Below are positions 1 through 19,582 of a stretch of DNA of 64,000 nucleotides, in pieces; position 1 is the first letter of the stretch, and the number at the start of each line of letters is the position of its first letter. A program made the translations under genes and the position numbers. Where the stretch lies: assembly GCF_033115175.1 (NCBI RefSeq), contig NC_084830.1:42291409-42355408 (forward strand), read 5' to 3'. A model generated the notes under the pieces. The model saw nothing but the letters and a program-made list of their open reading frames with translations. It had not been told where the DNA came from and did no database searches. Source of the stretch: Lepus europaeus. Lineage: Eukaryota; Chordata; Mammalia; Lagomorpha; Leporidae.

Positions 1-8086
<8,086 letters not shown>

Positions 8087-8576
8087 AGTGAGTGTGGTCC
8101 TCCCCCCTCCCCCCTGCTGGCTTATGTTTAAACTTTGTTTCTTTCATCTTTTCTTAAAAGTTAGTGGAGTATATTTTGAAACATACTTAGGAAAAATGTC
8201 TTTATAGGTAATTGAAATGTATTGTTAATTCGCAGAGAAGTAGAAATACAGATACAGAGAAATGAAAGGAGATCTTGCTCTTGGATTGACTGGAATTGTT
8301 TGTCACAGCCTTGTCTTAGCTGCTCTGTAAGGGGCTGGCTCTTGTAGTTCAGACCTTTCAGTAGTGGATGTCGGCTCCAGTACTTCGTTGCTGTTTCCCT
8401 AAATAGCTTTGGTTTTTTAACTGCTAGTGCTGCTGTAGGTTTTATTTATTCAAGATTTTTTTTTACATTTACAGATTGATCAGGGACCACGAAAAGAAAC
8501 TCGTGCTTCACCGAAGAAAAATATCTAAACATCGAAAAACTTAAATATTATGGAAAAAAAACATTGCAAAATATAA

Positions 8577-8586
8577 AATAAATAAA
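8577..8586 (+). promoter_or_regulatory. possible proximal polyA signal with A-tract
   Basis: Two overlapping AATAAA hexamers are followed at once by an A10 run, about 100 bases into the 3'UTR exon. It could give a very short 3'UTR, but no U/GU-rich downstream element is obvious, and the A-tract would also prime oligo(dT) artefactually. Confidence 0.35.
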
Positions 8587-8903
8587 AAAAAAAGGAAAGG
8601 AAACTTTGAACCTTATGTACCGAGCAAATGCCAGGTCTAGCAAGCATAATGCTAGTCCTAGATTACTTATTGATTTAAAAACAACAAAAAAACCACAAAA
8701 AAATAGTAAAATATAAAAACAAATTAATGTTTTATAGACCCTGGAAAAAAGAATTTTCAGCAAAGTACAAAAATTTAAAGCATTCCTTTCTTTAATTTTG
8801 TAATTCTTTACTGTGGAATAGCTCAGAATGTCAGCTCTGTTTTAGGGAACAGAATTGATAACTGAGCGAGGAAACGTAATTTGGATTATAAAATTCTTGC
8901 TTT

Positions 8904-8909
8904 AATAAA
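8904..8909 (+). terminator. PABPC1: PABPC1 polyadenylation signal AATAAA
   Basis: Canonical AATAAA in the conserved context CTTGCTTTAATAAAAATTCC, followed about 20 bases later by a GTGTGTGGTTC GU-rich element. This is the expected main mRNA end near 8925. Confidence 0.92.
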
Positions 8910-8925
8910 AATTCCTTAAACAGTG

Positions 8926-9310
8926 TGTGGTTCTTTTTTTTTTTTTTTTCTCATGGAATAGCTTAACGGTACTGAGCTGGAAGTAGCTGGCAGTCTTTTC
9001 CATGAAAAAAATGTAAGATATAAAGATTTTAGTTTTGTGTAAAAAGGGCACAGGAGACAGTTCCTCTAATGTGTTTTCTGGGCTCAGATTTCCATATGAA
9101 TTGGACCAACAATACTTGTTAAATAATCCTAACATTTCATATACAAAACTGACAACCATTAAGTTTTGAAATCAGGCCAGTTGATGACTGGGAGTTTTTA
9201 GCTAGATCATTAGTTGAAACTCTTAAGTGATATAAGAGAAAAAACAACTACAGTATTGGGAAAACAGATACTGTTACTTTGGATAGTAAAGCAGGTTCGT
9301 TTTAAGCTGC
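8926..9310. other. 3' flank of PABPC1, unannotated
   Basis: AT-rich unique sequence just past the gene, with a T18 run at 8935-8950. I see no repeat or gene. Confidence 0.5.
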
Positions 9311-9560
9311 CTTTTTTTTTTTTTTTTTTTAACTGGTTGGCTCCCCAGATGACTACAACCCGCAACAGCCAGAGCTGGAGCCAGGAGCTTCTTCCAGGTC
9401 TCGCACATGGGTGCAGGGGCCCAAGCACTTGGCCCTTCTGCTTTCCCAGGCCATAACAGAGCTGGATTGGAAGTGGAGCAGCCAAGACAAACCAGCGCCC
9501 ATATGGGATGCCGCTACTGCAGACCAGGGCTTTAACCTACAGTGCCACAGCAGTGGCCCC
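9311..9560 (-). mobile_element. C-repeat SINE, minus strand
   Basis: Starts with T21, lacks most of the CT tract, then has CAACAGCCAGAGCTGGAGCC and GGGTGCAGGGGCCCAAGCAC and ends GCCACAGCAGTGGCCCC. Intergenic, older class. Confidence 0.88.
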
Positions 9561-9715
9561 TCAAGCCTTCCTCTTGAGAGCTCTGTGTTTCGGTAGTTGA
9601 TGTTTATGCTGTAGTAGTAGCTCATTAACTCACTTGGATCATCGCAAATGGAGGTGCTCACCTCCCTGCAGCCCAGGACCATATCTTTCTGCGCACCACT
9701 AGAAGAGTTCCCCCC

Positions 9716-10036
9716 TTTTTTTTTTTTTTTTTTAAAGATTTATTTTTATTTGAAAGAGTTAGAGAGCTAGAGACAGAGAGAAAGGTCTTCCATCCGCTGG
9801 TTCACTCCCCAAATGGCCGCAACAGCCGGAACTGCGCCAATCCGAAGCCAGGAGCTTCTTCCAGGTCTCCCATGTGGGTGCAGGGCCCCAAAGCCTTGGG
9901 CCATCTTCTACTGCTTTCCAGGCCATAGCAGAGAGCTGGATCAGAAGTGGAGCAGCCAGGTCTTGAACCGGCATCCATATGGGATGCTGGTGCTTCAGGC
10001 CAGGGCATTAACCCTCCTGTGCCATAGCGCCAGCCC
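9716..10036 (-). mobile_element. C-repeat SINE, minus strand
   Basis: Nearly complete: T17, TTTAAAGATTTATTTTTATTTG, GGTCTTCCATCCGCTGGTTC, a body close to consensus, and end GCCATAGCGCCAGCCC. Moderately young member of the ATAAAT-tailed class. Confidence 0.92.
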
Positions 10037-12380
10037 AAAGAATACACTTTCTAAGTTGGACTTCTGGTTCTCATTACCTGCTAGAAGTAACTAGATTGCC
10101 TTTGGGAGCAAATAAATCCAAATTAAAACCCTGGCCTATGACAGTGATAGCCCTCCCTTCTGTAGCTGGAATGTTTCTCCCTGCAGCGGGAACCCCCACC
10201 CTTCTACCCTGTGGCTTAAGTCTGTCTGTAGAGGTCATACTAATGATTACATTTTGCCTGGTCTGTGTGTACCCCTTTAAGGGCTGACTGTTCATTGAGA
10301 TGACAGGTTTAAGATTTGCCTCAAGGCTTCTGGAAAGCAGAGAGGTGAGTATATACCATGCTACTTGAAATTCTGATGGAAAGTGGTTCAAAATGGAGTA
10401 AGCGTTAGGGACAGGGTTGTGAAGTTTCCACAGTAGCTTCAGAATCTGCTGTTGCCAGTAGGGGTGGTACGGATGGTAGCTTTCCATACCTTGAGTGCTT
10501 GGAACTCAGTGTTTCTGGTGGGTACACAGATCATGCCCGTCTGTCCTCGAGATGCCTGCGTGTCTTAGGTATCACGACTTTGCATGACTGTTGGGCCGGA
10601 GCCAACAAAGGTGGGAGGTAAACTTCACAGGCATTATTTTAGGAAAAGTTAAGCTGAAATGTGTAACTCCAAAATCAGTCCCCAGGCTGCCTTCAGTTGT
10701 TAGTGGACGTGTACAGAGCAGCAAAGGATTTCAGCCACCTGACGGCCACTGGCCTGGGATGGGGCTGACATCCTGCCTTCCTGTTGGAGCTATCCTGGAA
10801 ACCAGTGTGCTTCTGTCTAAGGGAGTGCACTGCTGTTGCTAAGCTCTCAGGGAGGAAATGAGGTGTTAGGTCGGTCTTTTTCAGGCAGCGGGGCCGTTGG
10901 CAGTGAGTTCATTATTTAAATACGTGGTTAGGGTGTCCTAAATGGAAAACAAGGGTATGTTGAATCGAGAACGGGGCAGGCTCACGGCAACTTAAACCTG
11001 GGTTTCCTGTAGACGGTGATTCAGTATTTGCTAGTGCGGTGTTTGTGGTCACTTCATAGAACCTGACTTCATGAAGAACAGGAACTGACAATACGTCATT
11101 CATCTACAGTGGCTCTGGAGTGGAAAGCTGCTGTCACTGGGCTGCCACGTGTCCTGTGTAAGGCATGTGTGTGGGTGGCTGCATCACCTGGACGTGTTGA
11201 CATGAAGTTGATAGGTGACTTCGTTTTGTGGCTGCTCCATGTATGATGACCAGTCCAGTTCCTCCCCTCCACGTTAACGTGTGTGCTAAGACCCGTGTGG
11301 TTGAATGAGATGAGCTACACCTTGACAGTGTGCTGTCTGGGGAGATGCCTTTCCCTCTAGCTCAGCGGATGGGCCACCAGTGAGAGGGGAAATTTCTCAG
11401 TCCTTGTAGATAACGTGGTCCCTGATTGCTCACTTAGCAGTGAGTGTAGAACTGAAAAAGATCGGATACTGAGGTTTAACATATTTATTAGATCTTACGT
11501 AGGCAAAGGGAAGGCAGAAAGATGGGTGGAAGCGAACAGTACACCAGCTAGTACTCTCAATCGGGATGCACACCTCTGCCAGGGGACCCAGCCAGCTGTG
11601 CAGATGTCACAGAGCGAGCAGGCAGGGCAGACACACTCGGACGATGCCAGAGCTACAAGGATGAGGATCTCCCTTTTTCTAGCTTGCTGCTACTGCCTCT
11701 GCTGTCGGTGTAGCCTGTCTTCAGACAATCTCGTAGGATGGATTTAAGGGTTCTTGCTTACCGCTTTGTAGTGACACATCACTTTGATTTGTCTCGGGGC
11801 AGTGTTGCCCCAAGCCTCTGCTTTCAGATGCTCTGTGAATACTGGGCAGGATTACAGGGTAACCTAATTCAGATTGACTGTTGTAACCACGGCTGGAAAA
11901 GATTGCATGATGTATAAACGGAGGAAAACGTGCAATTTACTTTTACAGACAAGGGTGCTTTCAAAAGTTCACAGGAAGTGGACATTTTGAAAAGTCTGTG
12001 TGGATTTCAGAATTTTTCTCAACATGTTGCACTGTATGGACTGCCAAGCATTCTTTAGGACCCTCTGATCATTTTCCTAAACTGCTCATTTTCGTATTCT
12101 GGTGTGTCTTGGAACTGGCGGGCTTAACCCACTTCAGCCTTTAATAGACTTAGCCTTTATCCACATGACCTGTTTCACTTCTGTGCCAGTTAGGAGGAAA
12201 TCAACCTTTTCTCCTACTAAAGACGACATTCCCACCAAATGGGACGTGTTACCTTTCAGATGAGTGACATCTGCTAGTTCAAGGCAAAGCTACCTCCAAG
12301 TGGGGCTCCTAGCTGACTCCGGGGTCTGTGCTATTAACTTCTGGTTTAACTTAGCTTTTATTTCTTTAGTTTTTAGTTTG
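10037..12380. other. intergenic, mostly unannotated
   Basis: About 2.3 kb of non-repetitive, mid-GC sequence downstream of PABPC1 with no recognisable exon. A copy of the dispersed palindromic element lies near 11945-12040. Open frames at 10074-10487 (minus) and 11415-11747 (plus) have no recognisable domain. Confidence 0.5.
11945..12040. repeat. dispersed palindromic element, partial copy
   Basis: Segment GGGTGCTTTCAAAAGTTCACAGGAAGTGGACATTT followed by AAAGTCTGTGTGGATTTCAGAA resembles one arm of the palindrome at 53860-54050. MITE-like identity is inferred. Confidence 0.45.
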
Positions 12381-12640
12381 TTTTTTAAAGATGTTTGTTT
12401 GAAAGGTAAAAAGACAGGGAGACACAGATGTTGTTCTGATGGTTCACTCCCCAAATGGCCCCAGTGGCTAGGGCCAGGAGCCCATAATCCATCTGGATCT
12501 CCCATCAGGGTGACAGGCCCCTTAGGCATGAGCAGGGAGTTGGATCGGCAGCAGGGCAGGTGGAACTTTAGCTGGTAGTCTGATATGGGATATCATTGTC
12601 ACAGATGGCTGCTTAACCCACTGTGCCAAAATGCTGGCCC
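12381..12640 (-). mobile_element. C-repeat SINE, diverged, minus strand
   Basis: Begins TTTTTTAAAGATGTTTGTTTGAAAGG and ends GCCAAAATGCTGGCCC. The middle is shortened and substituted, so it is an old copy. Confidence 0.75.
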
Positions 12641-12857
12641 TCTTGCTAATTCTTGACCATTTTTTGGTGTTTTCTTTACCGATGATATTAATAGTAGTTT
12701 CTCAGAGATTATTTTGGTCACTTAAACTTAGCTTTCATCTGAAGGAGCAGTCATGATTGGTAGAAGTCCCAGTTCGCCCCTTAAAATACATGGACCAGTG
12801 AGCTCTTGGAGAGATGGTGAGTGAGCTAGCACGTGGGAGCGCGGTTAGAAGTCTTCA

Positions 12858-13176
12858 CACCGGCGCCATGGCTCATTAGGCTAATCCTCCGCCTGTGGCG
12901 CCAGCACACCAGGTTCTAGTCCCAGTCGGAGCGCCAGATTCTGTCCCGGTTGCTCCTCTTCCAGTCCAGCTCTCTGCTGTGGCCTGGAAGTGCTGTGGAG
13001 GATGGCCCAAGTGCTTGGGCTCTGCACCCGCATGGGAGACCAGGAGAAGTGCCTGGCTCCTGGCTTCAGGTCAGTGCGGTGTGCCGGCTGTAGCGGCCTT
13101 TGGAGGGTGACCAACTGCAAAGGAAGACCTTTCTCTCTCACTGTTCACTCTGCCTGTCAAAGAAAAAAAAAAAGAA
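12858..13176 (+). mobile_element. young-class C-SINE, plus strand
   Basis: Carries the young-class signatures: GGCTCATTAGGCTAATCC in the head, B-box GGTTCTAGTCC, GGGAGACCAGGAGAAG, and the end CTCTGCCTGTCAAAG followed by A-rich tail. Some substitutions. Confidence 0.9.
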
Positions 13177-13282
13177 GGCTTTGCATGCTGTAAGCAGCTG
13201 CCCTTGAACTGGCTTCTGACCACGCCCCTATGTGGCCATGAGGAAAAATCACCCCTTGCCTCGCTTTTTAAAGTTGTTCTTA

Positions 13283-13580
13283 GGGCCGACGCTGTGGCCT
13301 GAAGCACCAGCATCCCATATGGGTGCTGCTTCTAGTCCCGGCTGCTCCTTTTCCGATCCAGCTCTCTGCTATGGCCTGGGAAAGCAGTGGAAGATGGCCC
13401 AAGTCCTTGGGCCCCTGCACCCACGTGGGAGACCGGGAAGAAGCACCTGGCTCCTGCTTCGGATCAGCGCAGTTCCAGCCGTTGCGGCCATCTGGGGAGT
13501 GAACCAGCAGATGGATGACTCTATCTCTCCTGTCTCTGTGTAACTCTGACTTTCAAATAAATAAATAAATCTTTAAAAAG
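13283..13580 (+). mobile_element. C-repeat SINE, plus strand
   Basis: Head GGGCCGACGCTGTGG with a short internal deletion, then CATCCCATATGGG, a consensus-like body, and tail AAATAAATAAATAAATCTTT. Confidence 0.9.
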
Positions 13581-13674
13581 AAGTTCTTTTAATTCCACCC
13601 AGAGTTTAAATTTTACTTCTTGTTGAGGTACCATTTATATAGAGCTAAGTCTAAAGCTCTAAAGACAGCTTTCT

Positions 13675-13998
13675 GATTGCTGACAAGTGTTTATACCCAC
13701 GCAGTCACCTCCCACGTAAAAAGAATGGACAAACATTTCCAGTCCGTCCAGGCTCCCGGGGGGTCCCCACTCAGTTCATTTTTGCCCCTTTCCCAAGAGA
13801 AACAGCTTTCCTACCTCTATCACCATACGTCCATGTTCGCTGTTCTTGCACGTTGGATGCTTGGCTCCTGTCTGCCATTATGTGTGCGAGCTTCACATGC
13901 ACAGTAGTAGTAGTTAGCTCATTTCTGTGTGTGGTATTCCACCTTGGACTGCATCGCAACCCATTCTCTTGCTGATGGAAACTTGAGTTTTCAGTTCT
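13675..13998 (-). mobile_element. L1M 3' fragment, minus strand
   Basis: Diverged old L1 3' end read in reverse. It shows the order typical of antisense L1: ACAAACATTTCCAG, TTCATTTTTGCCCCTTTCC, TACCTCTATCACCATACG, TAGCTCATTTCTGT, GGTATTCCACCTTGGA, ATTCTCTTGCTGATGGA. No coding capacity. Confidence 0.7.
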
Positions 13999-14351
13999 TG
14001 GCTGTTTAGAGAGAAACGCAAGCCACAGTGAGGTGGCAGATAGAATCTTGGGTGCCGCAGTGATAATTGCTCTGCTAGGGCCACCAGCAAACTACAACTT
14101 GATTTATTGCACTGAACCACAGCCAGAAACTCCAGACAATGCAACATTGATTTTTGCAGAACAATCAATGTCTTTACATTGATTCCGAAACAAAGGGGAA
14201 ATATCTTCAAATCTCTGAAAAATGTGAGCAAGTCTTAAAATGTGGACTGCTAATGCATTAATAAAAATGTCTTGAAATGGATGCTAGTACCTCGTGCCTT
14301 TAACCTACAACCTCCTTTTTTCATTTTTTAGCTTTCCTCAAGTGTTAAGGC
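13999..14351. other. intergenic, unannotated
   Basis: AT-rich sequence between an L1 fragment and a C-SINE. I see nothing recognisable in it. Confidence 0.45.
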
Positions 14352-14677
14352 TTTTTCAAGATTTTATTTATTTATTTATTTATTTGAGACGCAGAGTTAC
14401 AGTTGGGAGGGAGGGGGACACAGAGAGAGAGGTCTTCCATCGGCTGGTTCACTCCCCAAATGGCCGCAACAGCCAAAACTGGGTGGGTCGATCCAATCTT
14501 CCAGGTCTCCCACATGGGTGCAGGGGCCCAAGCACTTGGGCCATCTTCCACTGCTTTGCCAGGCCGTAGCAGAGAGCTGGGTTGGAAAAGGAGCAGCCGG
14601 GGCCAGAACTGGCGCCCATGTGGGATGCCGGCACCACAGGTGGAGGCTTAGCCCACTACGCCACAGCGCTGGCCCCT
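14352..14677 (-). mobile_element. C-repeat SINE, minus strand
   Basis: Complete: TTTATTTATTTATTTATTTG tail complement, AGTTACAG, GGTCTTCCATCGGCTGGTTC, the body, and end GCCACAGCGCTGGCCCC. Confidence 0.92.
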
Positions 14678-15286
14678 GGAGCTTTTTCTATTTGAAGACA
14701 ACCAACTACAGAGAAACAGTGCATGGAGCCATCCCCCCTGAAGACAGGGTCCCGGATGGGAGGGACTTCAGCAAAATGGAAAACGCAGATTGGAGATGCT
14801 GTTCGCTGCTTGTTGAATGACTGGTTCGAACAGCCCATAGCATTTCATCTCAGGTGACGATTTTTGAAGTGAGGAACGTATTCCTTGCATAATGCTATAC
14901 ATTTTTACTTTCCATGGAGAGAATTTCAAGCTTAAAGAACCTTACATAAACAGTACTGAGAATTTCCACCTTCTCTGTGCCCAGTTCACATCTGCTTTTT
15001 CATTCTCTCCACGTGTTTGCTTCAGAACCGTGTTAGAATGGACTACAAAGATCATTCCCCTTTACTCTGTGTTTCCCAAGCACAAAGGTCTTTTATGTGA
15101 CTGCAGGAACTCAACACTGATGACCACAGAAGTCGTGGGTCTTGACTTCGCCAGGCAACTCCCACGGTGTCCTTGGTAGCCTCCCCCACCCCAAGCCAGG
15201 ATGTTGAGCCTTTGGTTGCCTTGTCTTTTGGCTTCTTTCATCCGCTGCTTTCTCAGCCCTTTTTTGATTTTTGTGAAAAGGACGAC
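14678..15286. other. intergenic, unannotated
   Basis: Unique sequence with several short chance frames and no recognisable repeat or exon. Ends in a C11 run abutting the next SINE. Confidence 0.45.
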
Positions 15287-15620
15287 CCCCCCCCCCCCTT
15301 TTTTTTTTCTTTTGGACAGGCAGAGTTAGACAGTGAGAGAGACAGAGAGAAGGGTCTTCCTTCCGTTGGTTCACCCCCCAAATGGCCTCTACGGCCGGCA
15401 CTGCGCCCATCTGAAGCCAGGAGCCAGGTGCTTCTCCTGGTCTCCCATGCGGGTACAGGGCCCAAGCACTTGGGCCATCCTCCACTGCACTCCCGGGCCA
15501 CAGCAGAGAGCTGGCCTGGAAGATGAGCAGCTGGGACAGAACCAGCGCCCCAACCGGGACTAGAGCCCAGGGTGCTAGCGCCGCAGGCGGAGGATTAGCC
15601 TAGTGAGCCGCGGCGCAGAC
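15287..15620 (-). mobile_element. young-class C-SINE, minus strand
   Basis: T10 then GGACAGGCAGAGTTAGACAG, (GA)-rich tract, GGTCTTCCTTCCGTTGG, CAGGAGCCAGGTGCTTCTCC, and end GATTAGCCTAGTGAGCCGCGGCG. Complete copy. Confidence 0.92.
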
Positions 15621-15664
15621 CAGGACCCTATTTTATGAATGTTTTTTAGTTAGGGTTCATTGGA

Positions 15665-15835
15665 AGCTCTGCTTCTGATTCCAGCTTCCTGGGGATGCAT
15701 CCCTGGGAGGGCTCAAGTAGTAGGGGCCGTGCCACCCATATGGAATGAATTTAGGCCTGGCCCAGTCGCAGTCATTTGAGGAATGAGCCAGCAGATAGAG
15801 ATCTCTGTTTTTCTCTCTCTCAGATTAAAAAAATT
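15665..15835 (+). mobile_element. C-repeat SINE remnant, plus strand
   Basis: Old truncated copy: TCCAGCTTCCTGGGGATGCA, GGGCTCAAGTAGTAGGGGCC, GGCCTGGCCCAG and GAGCCAGCAGATAGAGATCTC are still readable, ending in CT-rich and A-rich sequence. Confidence 0.65.
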
Positions 15836-16525
15836 CAAGGTTTATTTGTACCTCCACTTGGACCAGGCATTTCTCTAAGGAGCCCTGGTGCCTTGAGCAA
15901 GGAAAGACGCTTACCAAGATGAAGGCGTTCGCTTAGGTCTGCTCTTTGCTACTGATCTGGCATTGCTTCCAAGTCAGGAAATACAAGTTATACAACCCAA
16001 CCCTCACACGTTCTCCCCCATCCCATATGTGCATCTCTACTCTCCCCCAGCAATGTCAACACATTCACTCCAGCTCGCCGAACACAGGTGGCAGTGTCCT
16101 CACCACTGCACCCCCACCTCCACAAACCCCAGCCTCCAGAGGCAGTTCCAAACACCTCTCCCGGATCCAGCATATCGGATTACTTTTCCCCTGCCCTACC
16201 CCACCCCCTCCCGGCTTATTTACGATAGTCATTTGAAATGCAATTGGATTTCTTTCTTTCCTTCCTAGACTTAATAGCTGAATCTCTAAAGCACATAAAA
16301 CAGTAAAGGCTTACTGTTGGATTTTTTTGGTTGTTCAGGTGAATTCCTGGAAATGGGATTGCGGAGGCAGTTTTCTGGGGTGTCACCAATTCCCGGGCGG
16401 CCTGTTGTCCCCTCAGCCATGAGCGATGGTTCTTGTCCACAGAGCATGCCACTCTAGTGGGTGAAAAGGGAAGGGCAGTGTGATTTAAGTTTACACTTCT
16501 CTTGCTGTGAATGAAAATGAACATT
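15836..16525. other. intergenic with old LINE remnants
   Basis: Around 15845-15905, CATTTCTCTAAGGAGCCCTGG matches the old LINE-like family also seen at 24990-25020. A C-rich stretch follows (16000-16200). From about 16320, L1-like antisense sequence (CTGGAAATGGGATTGC) starts. Confidence 0.5.
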
Positions 16526-16837
16526 TTTTTTAAAGCTTTATTTACTTATTGATTTATTTGAAAGGTAGAATAAAAGAGAGGAAGAGACAGAGGTCTTCCA
16601 TCCACTGGTTCATTCCCCCAGACGACCACTACAGTTAGGACTGAGCCAGGCAGAAGCCAGGAGCCAGGAACGCCATCCTCATCTCCCACATGGTTGTCGG
16701 CATCTGCTTCTCAGGCATGCTAGCAGGGAGCTGGATTGGAAGTGGAGTAGCTGGACAGGAACCAGGCCCTCTGAAGTGGGACGTGGCGGGAGGGCGTCCC
16801 AGGAGGCTGCTAATCCACTGCACCACGATGCTTCCAC
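16526..16837 (-). mobile_element. C-repeat SINE, minus strand, inside L1
   Basis: T-rich start, TTTATTTACTTATTGATTTA, GGTCTTCCATCCACTGGTTC, and end CTGCACCACGATGC. Diverged head. It interrupts the old antisense L1. Confidence 0.8.
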
Positions 16838-17036
16838 ACATATAAAGACTAATTTTATCTCTTCACGCCTTTTGCCCATTTTTAAATTGGGGTTTTGGTG
16901 TTTCTCCCTTTAATTTAGTGACTGATGTGTATATTAAGGATATTAGTCATTTGTGATATTTGTCGGGAATACTTTTTCCCAAATTGTATTTTGTTTTTTA
17001 ACTTTGTTTATGATGGGGTTTTGTCATACAAAAGTG

Positions 17037-17326
17037 GCTTTTTTTTTTTTTTCTAAAGATTTATTTATTTTTAAATTTTTAAAAAAGATTTATTTATTTA
17101 TTTGAAAGGCAGATTTACAGAGAGGTATAGGCAGAGAGAGAGGGCCTCCATCCGCATCTCCCACGTCTCCCACGTGGGTGCAGGGGCCCAGACACTCCAA
17201 CCATCCTCTGTTGCTCTCCCAGGTGCATCGGCAGGGAGCTGAATGAGAGGCAGAGCAGCAGGGGCTCACGTGGGTTACCAGCATCACAGGCAGGGCCTTA
17301 ACCTGCTGCACCACATTTTGGTCTCT
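17037..17326 (-). mobile_element. C-repeat SINE, minus strand, inside L1
   Basis: Duplicated tail-complement motif (AAAGATTTATTTATTT appears twice, about 17055 and 17083), then a shortened body and GCTGCACCACATTTTGGTC. It interrupts the old antisense L1. Confidence 0.8.
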
Positions 17327-17990
17327 GATCTCTTTGGAGTTTATTGTGGACAGTGTGAAGAATGGCTCTAATTTTCTTTCTCCGAAAGCTTGTCCCGATG
17401 TTTTAATGTCATTTGTTTAGAGCCCATTGTTAACCTTGTGATATGAGATGCCATGTCTGTCATACTCCACATTTCCATCTAGAGCTGCAGCTATTTCTGG
17501 ACTTCTGCTCTTTTCTGTAGTCTTTCTATTCATGTTCCCATACCTCGGCCTTCATTACACCGAAGCACCGAAGCACCGTTGTCTCCAAGCCTTTTCCTAG
17601 CTACATTTGCATGTTTTTTCCTGTGTGATCAGTTCAGTTTGTCTTGCTGCAGGGGAAAAAAGTTTCTTGGTAATTTTATTGGGATCACATTAAATTCGTA
17701 AATTAACAGAACTGAAATCTTAATAAAGTTGAAGTATCCTAACCAAGAACAGATGTCTTTCTGTTTGTTCAGGTCCATGTTTTTGTCTTTCCAGATTATT
17801 TTATAGTTCATTTGTAGATTTTGAACATTTCTTGTTAAGTTTTATTCCTAAGTATTTGAGCTTTTTTACTGCTCTTGTAAATGGGTTTTTTCTTCCATTA
17901 TATATCTCAACTGGTTATTACTTATGTGTATGAAAGCTACTGGGTTTTGTATGTTGATGATATTTCCTGATATATTGACTTTTTAAATTA

Positions 17991-18322
17991 AAGAATTATT
18001 TGTTCTATTTGAAAGGCAGACAGTGAGGGAAAGAGGGGGAGAGAGGGAGAGAGACGCGGTGGGGAGAGAGAGAGAGAGAAATATCATCCATTCACTGGTT
18101 CACTCCCCAAATGCCCACAGCAGCCAGGCTATACCGGACCAAAACTCATATCCAGGAGTTCCATCCAGATGTTCCATGTGGGTGTTGGGGTGTCAGGGAC
18201 CCAAGTACTTGAGCCATCTTCTGCCTCCCAGTCAATTAGCAGGAAGCGGGATCAGAAGCAGAGTTGTTGGGACTTGCGGGTGTCCAAGCAATGGCTTTAA
18301 TCTGCACCATAAAACCTGGCTC
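17991..18322 (-). mobile_element. C-repeat SINE, diverged, minus strand
   Basis: TTTGTTCTATTTGAAAGGCAG, long GA-rich tract, TTCACTGGTTCACTCCCCAA, and end CTGCACCATAAAACCTGGC. The middle resembles the old variant with a TGGGTGTTGGGGTGTC insertion. Confidence 0.78.
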
Positions 18323-18701
18323 CGTTCATTTTTTTTTTTAATTTGAGTTCATTTTATCATTTCTTTCTCTAAAATCTCCTAGGTGTGCTAACATGTCATA
18401 TGCAAAAAAAAAAAAATACAGTTTCACTTTATCTTCAATATTTGTATGCCTTTGCTGTATCTTAATTGCATTAATTAAGTATGGAGACCACAGGAATCTT
18501 GTGCTGTTTCTGCCCTCCAGTGTTTCATGGTTAAGTAAGAAGCCATTTTTAGGATGGAGATGTCTCCTTACACACACAGAGCACACACAATTTATATAGG
18601 AGACATGTACACACATATAATGTACAGGTGTATGTATTCTGAATAAAGTAGAATAAATACATGTGTGTGTATCCATTGTAAGTTGTGTCTTTTAGCATTA
18701 T
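18323..18701. other. intergenic, low-complexity rich
   Basis: AT-rich sequence with an A13 run near 18405 and an imperfect ACAC/TGTG-rich stretch at 18570-18675. No gene seen. Confidence 0.5.
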
Positions 18702-19067
18702 ACAAGTATCCTCCTTTTTTTTTTTTTTTTTTTTTTTGACAGGCAGAGTGGACAGTGAGACAGAGAGAGACAGAGAGAAAGGTCTTCCTTTGCTGTTGGT
18801 TCACCCTCCAATGGCCACTGTGGCCAGCGCATCGCGCCGATCTGAAGCCAGGAGCCAGGTGCTTCTCCTGGTCTCCGATGTGGGTGCAGGGCCCAAGCAC
18901 TTGGGCCATCCTCCACTGCCTTTCCGGGCCACAGCAGAGAGCTGGCCTGGAAGAGGGGCAACCGGGACAGGATCGGTGCCCCGACTGGGACTAGAACCCG
19001 GTGTGCCGGCGCCGCAAGGCGGAGGATTAGCCTAGTGAGCCGCGGTGCCGGCCAACAAGTATCCTCC
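18702..19067 (-). mobile_element. young-class C-SINE, minus strand, with target-site duplication
   Basis: Full-length element at about 18715-19053, bounded by a perfect 13-bp duplication ACAAGTATCCTCC (18702-18714 and 19055-19067). T20-plus, GACAGGCAGAGTGGACAG, and end GAGCCGCGGTGCCGGCC. An intact duplication implies recent L1-mediated insertion. Confidence 0.96.
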
Positions 19068-19249
19068 TTTGACTAACGTATACTTTGTGAGCTGTTTGTG
19101 ACATATTTTTCTTCCAATGGGAGAGAGTACACCTGTTCATTCACGGACAAGGCTGCCAGGTACAGTCCCTTCGCTAGCATGCCCATTTGTATTATGAGTA
19201 CCAGATACCTAGTGTTGTGTTTCTGGTTTACTTTATGTGGTATCGCCGC

Positions 19250-19582
19250 TTTTTTCTTTTTAGATTTGTTTATTTGAAAGTTAGGGTTGCAGAAAGGGAG
19301 AGGGGGAGGGGAAGGGGGAGGGGAAGGGGAAGGGAAGGTGGAGAGAGAGAGAGAAATCTTCTGTCTACTCCCCCCAGATGGCTACAACAGCCAGGGTTGG
19401 TCAGACCAAAGCCAGGAGCCAGAAGTTTCCTCTGGGTCACTGTGTGCATGGCAGAGGCTTTTCCCAGGCCATCAGCAGGGAGCTGGATCAGAAGTGGAGC
19501 AGCCAGGAAACAAACCAGTGCCCATATGGGATGCTGGCATTGTGGGTGGCAGCTTTACCTACTATGCCACAACACCAAACCC
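19250..19582 (-). mobile_element. C-repeat SINE, minus strand
   Basis: TTTTTAGATTTGTTTATTTG start, GGGGAAGGGG-type purine array in place of the usual GA tract, and end GCCACAACACCAAACCCC. Confidence 0.85.

Larger units (their letters stand above)
8475..8925 (+). other. PABPC1: PABPC1 exon 15, 3'UTR
   Basis: Terminal non-coding exon starting at acceptor TTTACAG with ATTGATCAGGGACCA. It is A-rich and matches from memory the strongly conserved human PABPC1 3'UTR, with the segments CTTCACCGAAGAAAAATATC and GAACCTTATGTACCGAGC. It ends shortly after the distal polyA signal; the exact cleavage site is inferred. Confidence 0.9.
16320..17990 (-). mobile_element. old L1 fragment (3'UTR to ORF2), minus strand, SINE-interrupted
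   Basis: Read in reverse, this is a degenerate L1 from its 3' end into ORF2. Marks are TGCCCATTTTTAAATTGGGG and GATATTAGTCATTTGTGATA (16870-16965), TTATTGGGATCACATTAAAT and CTTTCTGTTTGTTCAGG (17670-17780), and TTCCTAAGTATTTGAGC. Two C-SINEs (16526-16837, 17037-17326) sit inside it. Stops in all frames. Confidence 0.75.

Noticed and set aside
9813..10094. Recurrent peptide patterns such as [23 protein letters not shown] as a repeated protein family
   Set aside because: These are six-frame translations of the C-SINE body at many positions, not genes.
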